From Syntrophaceae bacterium (GTDB taxonomy: Bacteria > Desulfobacterota > Syntrophia > Syntrophales > UBA2185), in NCBI GenBank assembly GCA_003153775.1, contig PMBI01000059.1:1-64000 (forward strand): a stretch of DNA of 64,000 nucleotides, read 5' to 3'. This document shows, piece after piece, positions 35,033 to 43,227 of the stretch. The translations under genes and the position numbers were made by a program. How positions within the stretch are numbered: position 1 is the first letter of the stretch; every line of letters starts with the position of its first letter. The notes beneath the pieces were generated by a model that worked only from the letters and a program-made list of their open reading frames with translations, did no database searches and was not told where the DNA came from.

Positions 35033-35671
35033 ATGTTTAATTACGCAACCAAACGTGAAAGAGGTTTTACCCTTGTGGAGTTGGCAATCGTGCTGGTAAT
35101 CATCGGCTTGATTCTTGCCGGCGTCATGAAGGGGCAGGAGCTCATCACGAACGCAAAGATTAAAAGAACGTACAACATGCAGAAGGAGATCGCCGCCGCA
35201 ATCTATACCTACTTTGACAGGTATCAGTATTATCCCGGTGACGACCCACAGGCTGCATCAAGATTTGCAAATCCTGTGGTTACAAATGGCGATGGCAATG
35301 CCCTGATAGGCGTCGGTGCCGCAACTACACCCGCCAATTTCGCCTGCGCGGCGACAGGTACGGAACAGTGTGATCTCTGGGCTGAACTGAGGCAGACAGG
35401 TATTCTTGCAGGCAGCGGCTTCACCAACCCCGTGCATCCCTATGGCGGAGCTATTGCCGTCAGCTATTACAACGCGCCTCTCGCACCTACTCTCCTGACT
35501 CACTGGATACATTTCCAGAATATGCCGTATGACGTCTGCCAGCTCATCGATCAGCAATTTGACGACGGAGAACTTGTGACGCCTTCGGGAGCGGCGACGG
35601 GCACAATAAGGGGGACCACAGATTATATGGCAGCCACCAGTGGTGTTTTCCAGTTTATGTTCAAGCTCTAA
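35033..35671 (+). CDS. Type IV pilin-like / pseudopilin protein
   Basis: ATG 35033 lies five bases behind AAGGAGG; an in-frame GTG at 35027 overlaps the ribosome site. The 212-residue protein has a short basic leader ending RERG|FTLVELAIVLVIIGLILAG, the class III signal recognised by prepilin peptidase, with Glu at +5 of the mature protein. The globular part has CAATGTEQC and other loops typical of prepilin-type N-methylation proteins. No pilus or type II secretion machinery is encoded nearby. It may be a minor pilin or a secreted filament subunit. Confidence 0.85.
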   Translation: MFNYATKRERGFTLVELAIVLVIIGLILAGVMKGQELITNAKIKRTYNMQKEIAAAIYTYFDRYQYYPGDDPQAASRFANPVVTNGDGNALIGVGAATTPANFACAATGTEQCDLWAELRQTGILAGSGFTNPVHPYGGAIAVSYYNAPLAPTLLTHWIHFQNMPYDVCQLIDQQFDDGELVTPSGAATGTIRGTTDYMAATSGVFQFMFKL

Positions 35672-35868
35672 GCGAAATTCACGTAAGGAAGTAAGCGGAT
35701 TGGGCGCATGATATGTTCAGATCTGGAAACAGGGATTGGGGTCGGACCAAGTTAAGCACTTGGTATCATGAAGAGTCGCATCAATAAATGATCTGGCATT
35801 GGCTTTAAACAACCAATTTTGACCCTGGAAATGTATTTCTAAAAATTCAACCCTCTGGTGAAATCAAA

Positions 35869-36393
35869 CTATTCCTGCAGCGCCCTGTCGTATGCTGATG
35901 CGGAAAACCCGCGGACGAAGCGGCCGTTGATAACGGCAAAGGGAACTCCGCCTCTACCGTCCAATTGTCTTTTACGGGCTGCCGCTTCCTTGTCCCTCTC
36001 CACGTCATATTCGGTGAAATCAATCCCCCGTGACCGGAAGTAGTCGCGCGCCTTGCGGCAGTATTGGCACCAGCTGGTAGTATAGAGCACTACGTCAGCC
36101 TTCTTCTTCCTTTCGAGGGACGGTCTTGAATCTCCTTTATTCTTGACTGGCGGCGGCGGCGTGCCGGGGCTGTCTTCCTGTGTGTCTTTGTAGACTTCTA
36201 TTTTACCCGCTGGTTTAGCCGTAGGCGGCGGCGAATCCGAGATGTGCATTTCTCCTTTGTCATCCACCCATTTGTAAATCTCGGCCGCGGCCGTGGAGGC
36301 GAGATAAAGCGCCAAAGCCAAAAGGATGAAGACAAATGTAATTATCTCTTTCCCTGTTCTTATCGGCTTGTTTATTTTAATTTCCCGCTGCAT
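35869..36393 (-). CDS. DUF4124-glutaredoxin fusion, membrane-anchored
   Basis: In this 174-residue protein, a basic N-terminus and one hydrophobic segment near 18-38 anchor or export it. A DUF4124 segment follows (IYKWVDDKGEMHISDSPP), then a Pro-rich linker, then a glutaredoxin domain (about 97-174) with active site CQYC and the cis-proline loop GVPFAVI. The glutaredoxin would therefore face the periplasm, where disulphide exchange on envelope proteins is likely. The stop is 23 bases before the TPP enzyme in the same direction; it lies downstream of that gene. Confidence 0.85.
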   Translation of the reverse strand: MQREIKINKPIRTGKEIITFVFILLALALYLASTAAAEIYKWVDDKGEMHISDSPPPTAKPAGKIEVYKDTQEDSPGTPPPPVKNKGDSRPSLERKKKADVVLYTTSWCQYCRKARDYFRSRGIDFTEYDVERDKEAAARKRQLDGRGGVPFAVINGRFVRGFSASAYDRALQE

Positions 36394-36418
36394 GTCTCTC
36401 CAATGTTGTCTCTATCTG

Positions 36419-38065
36419 TTATTTAAACATGGATTGTGTCATCGTTCCTGAACTGAACACATTCGGGTCCACCATCACATTTATCAAAGACGGCTTTCCG
36501 GATTTGCGTGCCCTCTCCAGGGCAGGGCGGATATGTGCGGGTTCTGTGACCTGCTCGCCGTAGCCTCCCATGGCCTCGACCACGCGGTCATAACGAAGCG
36601 GACTGAGGACATTCGCCACTTCGCCGCGCGCCCGGCCGTATCTTTCCATCTGTCCGTAACGGACCTGATTCCATGCGGCATTGTTCGCCACGATGCCGAT
36701 TACCGGCATATTGAAGCGTATGAGTGTATCATAGTCAAAGCCCGTCAGTCCAAAGGCCCCGTCACCGAAGAGGACGATAACCTCCGTGTCGGGCATGGCC
36801 GCTTTAGCGGCAATGGCAAAGGGCGTCCCCACGCCGAGGGTGCCTAAGGGGCCCGGATCGAGCCAGCGCCCCGGTATGCACGGTGTGACGACGCTTGCGG
36901 ACATTGTTACCACGTCCCCGCCGTCGGCGATAAAGATTGTGTCTTCCCGCATGAATGCCTTAATCTCGCTTGCAAGGCGCAGGGGATGGATGGGCACGGC
37001 ATCGGATTCAAGGCACGGCCTGTCTTTATCGAGCAATTTCTTTTCGAGCTGGCAAAGTTCATCGAGCCATCCTCCGCCCCGCCGAGAAGTCGTGAACGCT
37101 TCCGTGAGCTGTGTGAGCACCGCCTTTATATCGCCCTCGATGCCGATTGAGATTTCCCGGTTGTGTCCTAATTCACCGTAGTCTAAATCGACTTGAATTA
37201 CTTTCGCATCTTTCGCGATGCGGTTGCCGTATGCCAGCCTGAAATCAAAGGGCGTGCCGATAACCATGACCACATCGGCCTTGGAAAGGGCGTGCCTTCG
37301 CGAGCGGACCATGAAAGAGGGACAATCACCGGAAAGACATCCCCTCGCAGCGCCGTTGAGATAGGTGGGTATGCAGGCCTTGTCCACAAATGTCGAAAGC
37401 TCGTCATCGGCGCGGCAATACCAGACCTGCGTGCCCGCGATGATGGCCGGCCTTTGGGCCTTTTCCAGCAGCTCCGCCGCCTCTTTGATGAGAGCGGGGT
37501 CGCCGTATTTGCGGCCCCGTGAACGTATGTATGAAGGGAAGGTGACCGTATCCAGGTCCACAGCGTTATCCAGCACGTCTATGGGGATTTCGATAAAGGA
37601 CGGTCCCGGACGCCCGTTATACGCCTCTCTTAAGGCAGTGGCAATTAATTCGGGAATGCGCTCCGTATCGGAAATAGAGATGGAGATCTTGGTTATGGGC
37701 TTCGTGAGTGCAACATGGTCGAGCTCCTGCAGCCCGCCTTTCAGAAGTTGTTTCCGCGGGGCCTGCCCGCCGATTACAAGCATGGGCACCTGGTTTCGGA
37801 AGGCATTGGCAATGCCGGTGATGGCGTCGGTCACGCCGGGACCGGCAGTCACCACAGCAACGCCGGGAGAGCCAGTAAGCCTGGTCCACGCCTCAGCGGC
37901 ATGGGCCGCGGTCTGTTCATGCCTCACGTTGATGACCCGGATCCCCTCATCCACGAAGCCATTATAGATATCCATAATGTGGCCGCCGGAAAGAGTGAAT
38001 ACGGTTGTAACACCTATTTGTTTGAGTGTTCTCGCTGCCAGTTGCCCGCCCGTAATCTTCGCCAT
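36419..38065 (-). CDS. Thiamine-pyrophosphate enzyme of the acetolactate synthase-like family
   Basis: ATG 38065 has AGGAGGAGGATCTCG directly upstream. The frame continues 5' but without a start signal. The 548-residue protein has the N-terminal pyrimidine-binding domain (FTLSGGHIMDIYNG near 24, RHEQTAAHAAE near 49 with the catalytic Glu), a middle domain and the C-terminal pyrophosphate motif GDG(AF)-to-NN (GDGAFGLTGF to VANNAAWN, near 440-470). The family includes acetolactate synthase, 2-hydroxyacyl-CoA lyase and benzaldehyde lyase. Lack of an adjacent small subunit and FAD-specific features argues against classical IlvB. Confidence 0.87.
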   Translation of the reverse strand: MAKITGGQLAARTLKQIGVTTVFTLSGGHIMDIYNGFVDEGIRVINVRHEQTAAHAAEAWTRLTGSPGVAVVTAGPGVTDAITGIANAFRNQVPMLVIGGQAPRKQLLKGGLQELDHVALTKPITKISISISDTERIPELIATALREAYNGRPGPSFIEIPIDVLDNAVDLDTVTFPSYIRSRGRKYGDPALIKEAAELLEKAQRPAIIAGTQVWYCRADDELSTFVDKACIPTYLNGAARGCLSGDCPSFMVRSRRHALSKADVVMVIGTPFDFRLAYGNRIAKDAKVIQVDLDYGELGHNREISIGIEGDIKAVLTQLTEAFTTSRRGGGWLDELCQLEKKLLDKDRPCLESDAVPIHPLRLASEIKAFMREDTIFIADGGDVVTMSASVVTPCIPGRWLDPGPLGTLGVGTPFAIAAKAAMPDTEVIVLFGDGAFGLTGFDYDTLIRFNMPVIGIVANNAAWNQVRYGQMERYGRARGEVANVLSPLRYDRVVEAMGGYGEQVTEPAHIRPALERARKSGKPSLINVMVDPNVFSSGTMTQSMFK

Positions 38066-38105
38066 CGAGATCCTCCTCCTAACGTAATGAAAATGTTTCA
38101 ATGGG

Positions 38106-38134
38106 ATTATAGGAAAATAGATTCCATGTGTCAA
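38106..38134 (-). promoter_or_regulatory. Perfect-consensus sigma-70 promoter of the TPP enzyme
   Basis: On the - strand TTGACA (38134-38129) and TATAAT (38111-38106) are separated by 17 bases, a full match to the consensus. The start codon of the TPP enzyme is about 40 bases downstream. Confidence 0.88.
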
Positions 38135-38144
38135 ACGATTAACT

Positions 38145-40307
38145 TTAAACAAGGAGAATGGAAAAAGCGGCAAGGAGAAGCATCCCCTGTGTTGTGACAT
38201 CGAGTCCCAGCACCGGAATTAAGAGAAGGCTGCCGAGAAGAGAGCCGGCGCATCCTCCCAGCAGGTCCGCCGCGTAGAGGGGAGAGATTACGCTTCTTTG
38301 GTCTTTTATTTCGTAAAGGGTAGCATATGCAAAAATACCGGCAACAAGAAATCCCGCCGCCATAAGGAGCCATGAGGTTTGCAGCAAACCCGTTGCCGCG
38401 CTCACCGTCAGCCGGGTTGCTGTAACTACGCACAAGAAGCAGAATCCGGCCAGAAGCGCGACGCCATACCATCTGACCAATCTTGGTCGATCGGCGAACC
38501 TGGCCATCAATCTTTCGATGCTTATTGCACCGAGGGCAAGCCCTGCCATGAAGCTCATAAGCAGGAGGCCGATATCCTGATAGAGGACTCCGTACTTAAC
38601 CTGATAATAGAGAATGAGGATTGTTTCGAGAACCATGCCGAGAAAACCTGCGGCAGCGACCAACAGGACGCGACGGCAGGAAGGCGCGAAGCGGGAGAGC
38701 AGAAACAGAAGCGGCATGCTGATCCAAAGCAGAAGCGGCAGGGCAGGCCTTGCTGCGAGCTTGTCCGGAAGGGAAGAAAAATCTATCAGGGAAATGCCGG
38801 AGAAGAATTTTGAGAGCCAGATCGTTAAGGCATACTGGTAGCAGACAGGCCTCACATCCGTGTTTGCAGGTGCAGATTCTGTCCTCAGCATATTTTTGAT
38901 TTCGCCAAATCTGTCGTTCGTAAAAAGGTATCTGATGTAATTCGGGGAAACCAGCCGCGTTGAGATTTTCCGCTCCAGGAGACGCCGGGACATGATCTCC
39001 GGCGTCCGCGGCAATTGCGCGCGGGAGGCCGTGATAATATTCGTTTGTCCCGGAAGAAATAGTATCTCAGGAAAAACAGTTTCGAGGGCGCGGCAGATGC
39101 TCACTGTGCGCCGCATGAGCGGCAGTGTCCAGATGTTCTCTGCCGAGCGGAGCCTGAAGGCGAGAATCCCGCCGGGACTCAGTTTCGCAGCGCAAAGTTC
39201 GAAGAACTCCTTTGTATAAAAACGGTTTGCCTGGCCTGACGCTGGTTCCGGCATGCCGACCAGTATGAGATCGTACCTGCCGCTGTCTTTGAGAAATCGG
39301 CGCGGATCAGCAAGGATAATGCTGACATTCGGTTCCTTGAGAGATTTCTGGATGTCATCCGGAAGATGCCGCATGACCAGATCGAGCATGACAGGATTCA
39401 GTTCGACGTAATCGATTGTCTTCGGTTTGTATTTTTGCATCTCTCTGACGATCCCTTCAATCCCTCCTCCCAGGATCAAGACCTGCTCGGGATTTGCGTG
39501 CTGGAGGGCTGCGAGATTGGTGAAGTATTCGGCTTCCATTCCTTCAGTATCAAAGGCAAGGGCGTCATTTTCGAAAACTGAGATTTGCCCGTACGATTGG
39601 GCAACCGTGATCCTGCCGTATGGAGAGTCTTTACTGGCAATCAGATTCGGATGGTTCCAGGCAACCATCCGCTGATCGAGGGGAGATGCCCTCCAGAAGA
39701 GCAGGAGAAGGATACATGCCATGACTGCCGCCGTCCATTGCAATGGGGATGTCTTCTTTGGTTTTAGAAACACAAGGGGGGTGATCACGGCAGCGAAAGC
39801 GCATGCAAAGGCGATGGCAAAGTTCTGCATTCCCCATTTGAGGAAAAGGGTTGCGGCCAGGCCGCCCATCAACCCGCCGAGACTCTCGATGGCGTAGGCA
39901 ATGGCCACTGTTTTTCCTTTCGCGACGTATAACTTTGCGGTGAACTGGAATAGAATTCCGGACAGTATCCCCGCGGGCATGAGTGAAATGACCGCAATCG
40001 TAAATTGCTGGAGAAAGCTGAGGTATGCACCTGGTACGCCTCCCACGAGGAGACGGCTCGCGCGGATGAATACGATATCAAGGGGAAGAAGGATTCCGAA
40101 GATGATAAAAAGGAGAGCCAGTGTTTTACCTGATGGAAACTCCGTGCGGCGGCCGACAAGCGCCCCTATGGCTGTCCAAAAAAGCCAGACGCCGAGGGCC
40201 AGGAGATAAATAAGCTCGACGCCGTAGAAGGAGACGTTTATTTCCCGGAGCAGTATGACCTGTCCCAGAATGGAAACGAGCCCAATGAAGAAAAGTGAGA
40301 TGATCAT
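38145..40307 (-). CDS. Membrane protein with spermidine synthase-like domain
   Basis: ATG 40307 lies five bases after the MEMO/AMMECR1 gene. The 720-residue protein has about six or seven N-terminal membrane segments (1-215), a soluble domain ~235-490 and about six or more C-terminal segments. The soluble part carries QVLILGGGIEGIVREM and VELNPVM, the nucleotide-binding motifs of the SpeE/methyltransferase fold. Related fused-MFS spermidine synthases are poorly understood. Its coupling to an exported AmmeMemoRadiSam pair suggests a shared process at the membrane; the substrate is unknown. Confidence 0.85.
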   Translation of the reverse strand: MIISLFFIGLVSILGQVILLREINVSFYGVELIYLLALGVWLFWTAIGALVGRRTEFPSGKTLALLFIIFGILLPLDIVFIRASRLLVGGVPGAYLSFLQQFTIAVISLMPAGILSGILFQFTAKLYVAKGKTVAIAYAIESLGGLMGGLAATLFLKWGMQNFAIAFACAFAAVITPLVFLKPKKTSPLQWTAAVMACILLLLFWRASPLDQRMVAWNHPNLIASKDSPYGRITVAQSYGQISVFENDALAFDTEGMEAEYFTNLAALQHANPEQVLILGGGIEGIVREMQKYKPKTIDYVELNPVMLDLVMRHLPDDIQKSLKEPNVSIILADPRRFLKDSGRYDLILVGMPEPASGQANRFYTKEFFELCAAKLSPGGILAFRLRSAENIWTLPLMRRTVSICRALETVFPEILFLPGQTNIITASRAQLPRTPEIMSRRLLERKISTRLVSPNYIRYLFTNDRFGEIKNMLRTESAPANTDVRPVCYQYALTIWLSKFFSGISLIDFSSLPDKLAARPALPLLLWISMPLLFLLSRFAPSCRRVLLVAAAGFLGMVLETILILYYQVKYGVLYQDIGLLLMSFMAGLALGAISIERLMARFADRPRLVRWYGVALLAGFCFLCVVTATRLTVSAATGLLQTSWLLMAAGFLVAGIFAYATLYEIKDQRSVISPLYAADLLGGCAGSLLGSLLLIPVLGLDVTTQGMLLLAAFSILLV

Positions 40308-40312
40308 GGAGA

Positions 40313-41851
40313 TTACTTGAAATCCGCCTCGCTGAACACCACTGCCTGGAAGGTTAACAATTGCGCGCCCTGTTTCCAGCATCCGCGGGGGAGATCCGCT
40401 TTTGCACAGAGGTTATCGAGCGTTTCGTCACGGTTCCATTTCTGTTCTGTAGCGACCTGGGGAAGGAAGACGGCCGAACGTCCCTGTTTGACGAGCAGAA
40501 CACCGTCCCGCCCGACGACTATTTGCTCGGGGCCGGAAACCTCTTTCAAGGGAGTAAGTACCGATATCTCGATTTCGATGTCACGAAGCTCGTCGGCGGT
40601 CACCGGGTTGAAGCGCGGGTCATCAAATGCTGAGTGCCAAGCCATGGCGCCTGTGAGCTTCCCGAGTGGTTCGTCTCCTATTATCCGGCCGATGCAACCG
40701 CGGAGCTCATTTCTTTTCTTGAGGGTTACAAAAACGCCGCGTGGCTGCTGGAGATTCGCACTGAAACCTCTGGCCGGGGGAACTGTATCAGTCGAAAATT
40801 TTCTGGATATGCTTTCCCTCGCAAAGGTAAGCAGGGCCTTCTTGTCGGAGAGGCTGAGCGGTTCGGAAAGAAGAGCAGGGGAGGGGACATCCCCTTTGCT
40901 TATGTTCTTTTCGCCGGCGTTTCTGGTCAGGACGACTGCGCCGTAGCCGACCACCCTCGACTTATCACCGAAAGGGACATCTCCGGAGTTCGCATATTTT
41001 ATAATTTCACCTTGCGTGGCGCCCAAGGCTTTCGCCGCCGCCATGGCCGCCATGACGGGCGCCTCTCCGCAGGCGCAGGTAGCGAGATTGGGAACACGCA
41101 TATTCATCTGCGATTGGGTGACCGAGTGCAGCAGGGCAGGGTCAAGCGTTGTAATCGCCTTGAGGGTCTTCCTGTCCACTACGACTGCATCCTCCGCGGC
41201 AGGATAGTGGGAAAGGTCGGAACTGGCGATTATCAATGCGCGCCTGTTCTTCACAACCTTCGCCAGGGCCTGGCCGAAGCGCGTGCACATGGCCACATCG
41301 GGAGAGCCAACGACAACGGGGACGATCTTCGCCTCAGGAAAGACGACCTGGACAAATGGCACTATCACTTCAACCGAGTGCTCACGCGCGTGGACTGACT
41401 TATCCAATACACAATCGTCGGGATCCGCAGCCAGGATTTCAGAGACGATTTCTCTTTCGATCGGCGCGATGCCGAGCGGCGTGCGGAATCCCGTCCCCGG
41501 ATGGACAGAAATTTTTTCAAACCCCCGCGTCGTGTGATTTGTTCCGAGGATGACGATCACGTCATACTGTTTGTCCTTAACCTGCCCAAATGCGTCGGCG
41601 CATATCTTACCGGAATACACGTAGCCCGCATGGGGCGCAATAATGGCCACAACATCCCTGGTCCTGGCGGGGAGGGCTTCCTCCATGAACTTTTCAATGT
41701 CGAGCTTCAGTTTGGATGCGGAATCCGGGTAGAATGCTCCCGCCACTGCAGGTTCGCGAACGTCAGCCTCCGGCGCTTTCGTAGCCTGACACGCAAGAGC
41801 AAAACCGAGACTAACGACGAATAGTACAGCACACCATCTCAGAACCTTCAT
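40313..41851 (-). CDS. AmmeMemoRadiSam B-A fusion (MEMO1-AMMECR1) with signal peptide
   Basis: ATG 41851 precedes a signal peptide: a basic n-region, a hydrophobic core (residues 7-19) and ALA|C at 18-21, so Cys21 may be lipidated or the site cut by signal peptidase I. Residues ~31-310 are a MEMO domain with the His74 (APHAGYVYSG), His106 (LGTNHT) and Cys261 (CGEAP) positions of the MEMO1 metal site. Residues ~335-512 are an AMMECR1 domain with LRGCIG at 383-388. These two domains plus a radical SAM protein define the AmmeMemoRadiSam system, whose function is unknown. The protein has 512 residues and follows the radical SAM gene by 17 bases. Confidence 0.9.
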   Translation of the reverse strand: MKVLRWCAVLFVVSLGFALACQATKAPEADVREPAVAGAFYPDSASKLKLDIEKFMEEALPARTRDVVAIIAPHAGYVYSGKICADAFGQVKDKQYDVIVILGTNHTTRGFEKISVHPGTGFRTPLGIAPIEREIVSEILAADPDDCVLDKSVHAREHSVEVIVPFVQVVFPEAKIVPVVVGSPDVAMCTRFGQALAKVVKNRRALIIASSDLSHYPAAEDAVVVDRKTLKAITTLDPALLHSVTQSQMNMRVPNLATCACGEAPVMAAMAAAKALGATQGEIIKYANSGDVPFGDKSRVVGYGAVVLTRNAGEKNISKGDVPSPALLSEPLSLSDKKALLTFARESISRKFSTDTVPPARGFSANLQQPRGVFVTLKKRNELRGCIGRIIGDEPLGKLTGAMAWHSAFDDPRFNPVTADELRDIEIEISVLTPLKEVSGPEQIVVGRDGVLLVKQGRSAVFLPQVATEQKWNRDETLDNLCAKADLPRGCWKQGAQLLTFQAVVFSEADFK

Positions 41852-41868
41852 TTTTTGATGACCTCTTT

Positions 41869-43050
41869 CTATACCCAGACTCCTGCGATTTTCCGGCTGC
41901 AGAATTTGCAGCGTCCACTTTTTATATTCATCTCCGTGACGAAAAAGCCCTGCCTTTGTATCAGGGCTTTCTTGCAGCTCGGGCAATAAGTGTTATCCCC
42001 CGGATGACTCGGAACATTTCCCACGTACGGAAAGTGAATGCCTCTGCTGAGAGCCATGTCACGCGCCCGCTCGAGAGTGGCTACAGGCGTGGGCGGAAGA
42101 TTGAGCATCCGGTAGGCGGGATGGAAACGGGAGAAGTGCAGGGGCACGTCGGGGCCGCATTCGCCCAATACCCAGTCTATCAGATCCTGGAGCATTTTGT
42201 CTGAATCGTTCAATGTGGGGACCACGAGGTTAACGATTTCGAGATGGGCGCGGCTCTTTGCTATCTGTTTGATGCCTGCAAGCACTGGCTTCAGCTCCGC
42301 GCCGCACACGCTGCGATAAAAATCTTCGCTGTAGCCCTTCAGGTCTATTTTGATCGCGTCGAGCGCCTTGCACATTTCGGCAAGAGGCGCCTGATTCACG
42401 AATCCGCAGCTTATCAATGCCGAGCGAAGGCCTTGCTTCTTCGCATCCCGGGCTATGTCCAGCATGTATTCGGCAAAGACCGTCGGCTCATTGTAGGTAA
42501 ATGCCACGACGCGCGCCTTGCCGGCGGATGCTGATCTGGCGATCTTCTCTGGTGAAGTATAGGGGATCTGATAATCTTCCGGCCGGGCCTGAGAGATTTC
42601 CCAGTTCTGGCAGCACTTGCACTGAAGGGGACATCCCGCGGTAGCCAGGGAATACGCCTCGGCCCCGGGGAGAAAATGATAAAAGGGTTTCTTCTCTATC
42701 GGGTCGACATGGATGCTGACCGGCCGGCCATAGACGAGGCTCCTCAGCCCTCCCTGAACGTTCACGCGGGCGCGGCATTTGCCCCGCTCGCCGTTTCCGA
42801 TGATACAGTTGTGGGGGCAGAGGAAGCATCTGACGGCGTTGTCTTTGTGCAGAGAAGTCCAGTAACGCGCACGGGGCGCGGACTGCAGCAGCGCATCTAT
42901 CGCATCTGCGGAATTGCCTGCGAGGGCGACGCCCAAATCGCCGCCTGATAAAAGCCCCTGCCAGAAGGGATCGGAGAGAACTATGCCTGCGCCGCCAATG
43001 ATGGGAGCAAGCCTCGCGCAGTTTGTCAAAAAATCACGTCTTGAGATCAT
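41869..43050 (-). CDS. amrS: AmmeMemoRadiSam system radical SAM enzyme with Tat signal
   Basis: In this 393-residue protein, residues 3-8 read SRRDFL, an exact twin-arginine motif, followed by a hydrophobic stretch, so export through Tat is predicted. Cys140-x3-Cys144-x2-Cys147 binds the SAM-cleaving [4Fe-4S] cluster. Cys75, Cys78, Cys82 and Cys92 form an N-terminal cluster, and the C-terminus has a four-cysteine ribbon. The family is that of the AmmeMemoRadiSam enzyme. Radical SAM enzymes are normally cytoplasmic, so folding with clusters before export through Tat would be needed. It is the first gene of a three-gene unit. Confidence 0.9.
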   Translation of the reverse strand: MISRRDFLTNCARLAPIIGGAGIVLSDPFWQGLLSGGDLGVALAGNSADAIDALLQSAPRARYWTSLHKDNAVRCFLCPHNCIIGNGERGKCRARVNVQGGLRSLVYGRPVSIHVDPIEKKPFYHFLPGAEAYSLATAGCPLQCKCCQNWEISQARPEDYQIPYTSPEKIARSASAGKARVVAFTYNEPTVFAEYMLDIARDAKKQGLRSALISCGFVNQAPLAEMCKALDAIKIDLKGYSEDFYRSVCGAELKPVLAGIKQIAKSRAHLEIVNLVVPTLNDSDKMLQDLIDWVLGECGPDVPLHFSRFHPAYRMLNLPPTPVATLERARDMALSRGIHFPYVGNVPSHPGDNTYCPSCKKALIQRQGFFVTEMNIKSGRCKFCSRKIAGVWV

Positions 43051-43108
43051 GACATTATCATTTGGGTCTGCGTACTGTCGTATTTATAGTTGCGATTGTA
43101 AAGCTTGT

Positions 43109-43114
43109 TGTCAA
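43109..43114 (-). promoter_or_regulatory. Possible promoter -35 element of the AmmeMemoRadiSam unit
   Basis: TTGACA on the - strand about 60 bases before the radical SAM start is followed by TATAAA after 20 bases, a wider gap than usual. It is a weak candidate only. Confidence 0.35.
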
Positions 43115-43168
43115 GTATAAGGGAAGTGAGGATGGCAAGTCAATGGGAAGAAACTGCAGCTAATCATA

Positions 43169-43198
43169 TTGACGAAAAGGGCGGGGAGAATGTATAGT
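43169..43198 (+). promoter_or_regulatory. Sigma-70 promoter of the SDR gene
   Basis: TTGACG (43169-43174) and TATAGT (43193-43198) have an 18-base spacer. The start codon is 30 bases downstream. Confidence 0.65.
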
Positions 43199-43227
43199 GC
43201 AAATGATACAAGGGACTCTTATACAAA

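Noticed and set aside
40634-41398. Open + strand frame of 254 codons
   Set aside because: It is a shadow of the MEMO-AMMECR1 gene on the other strand, whose metal and family motifs are intact.
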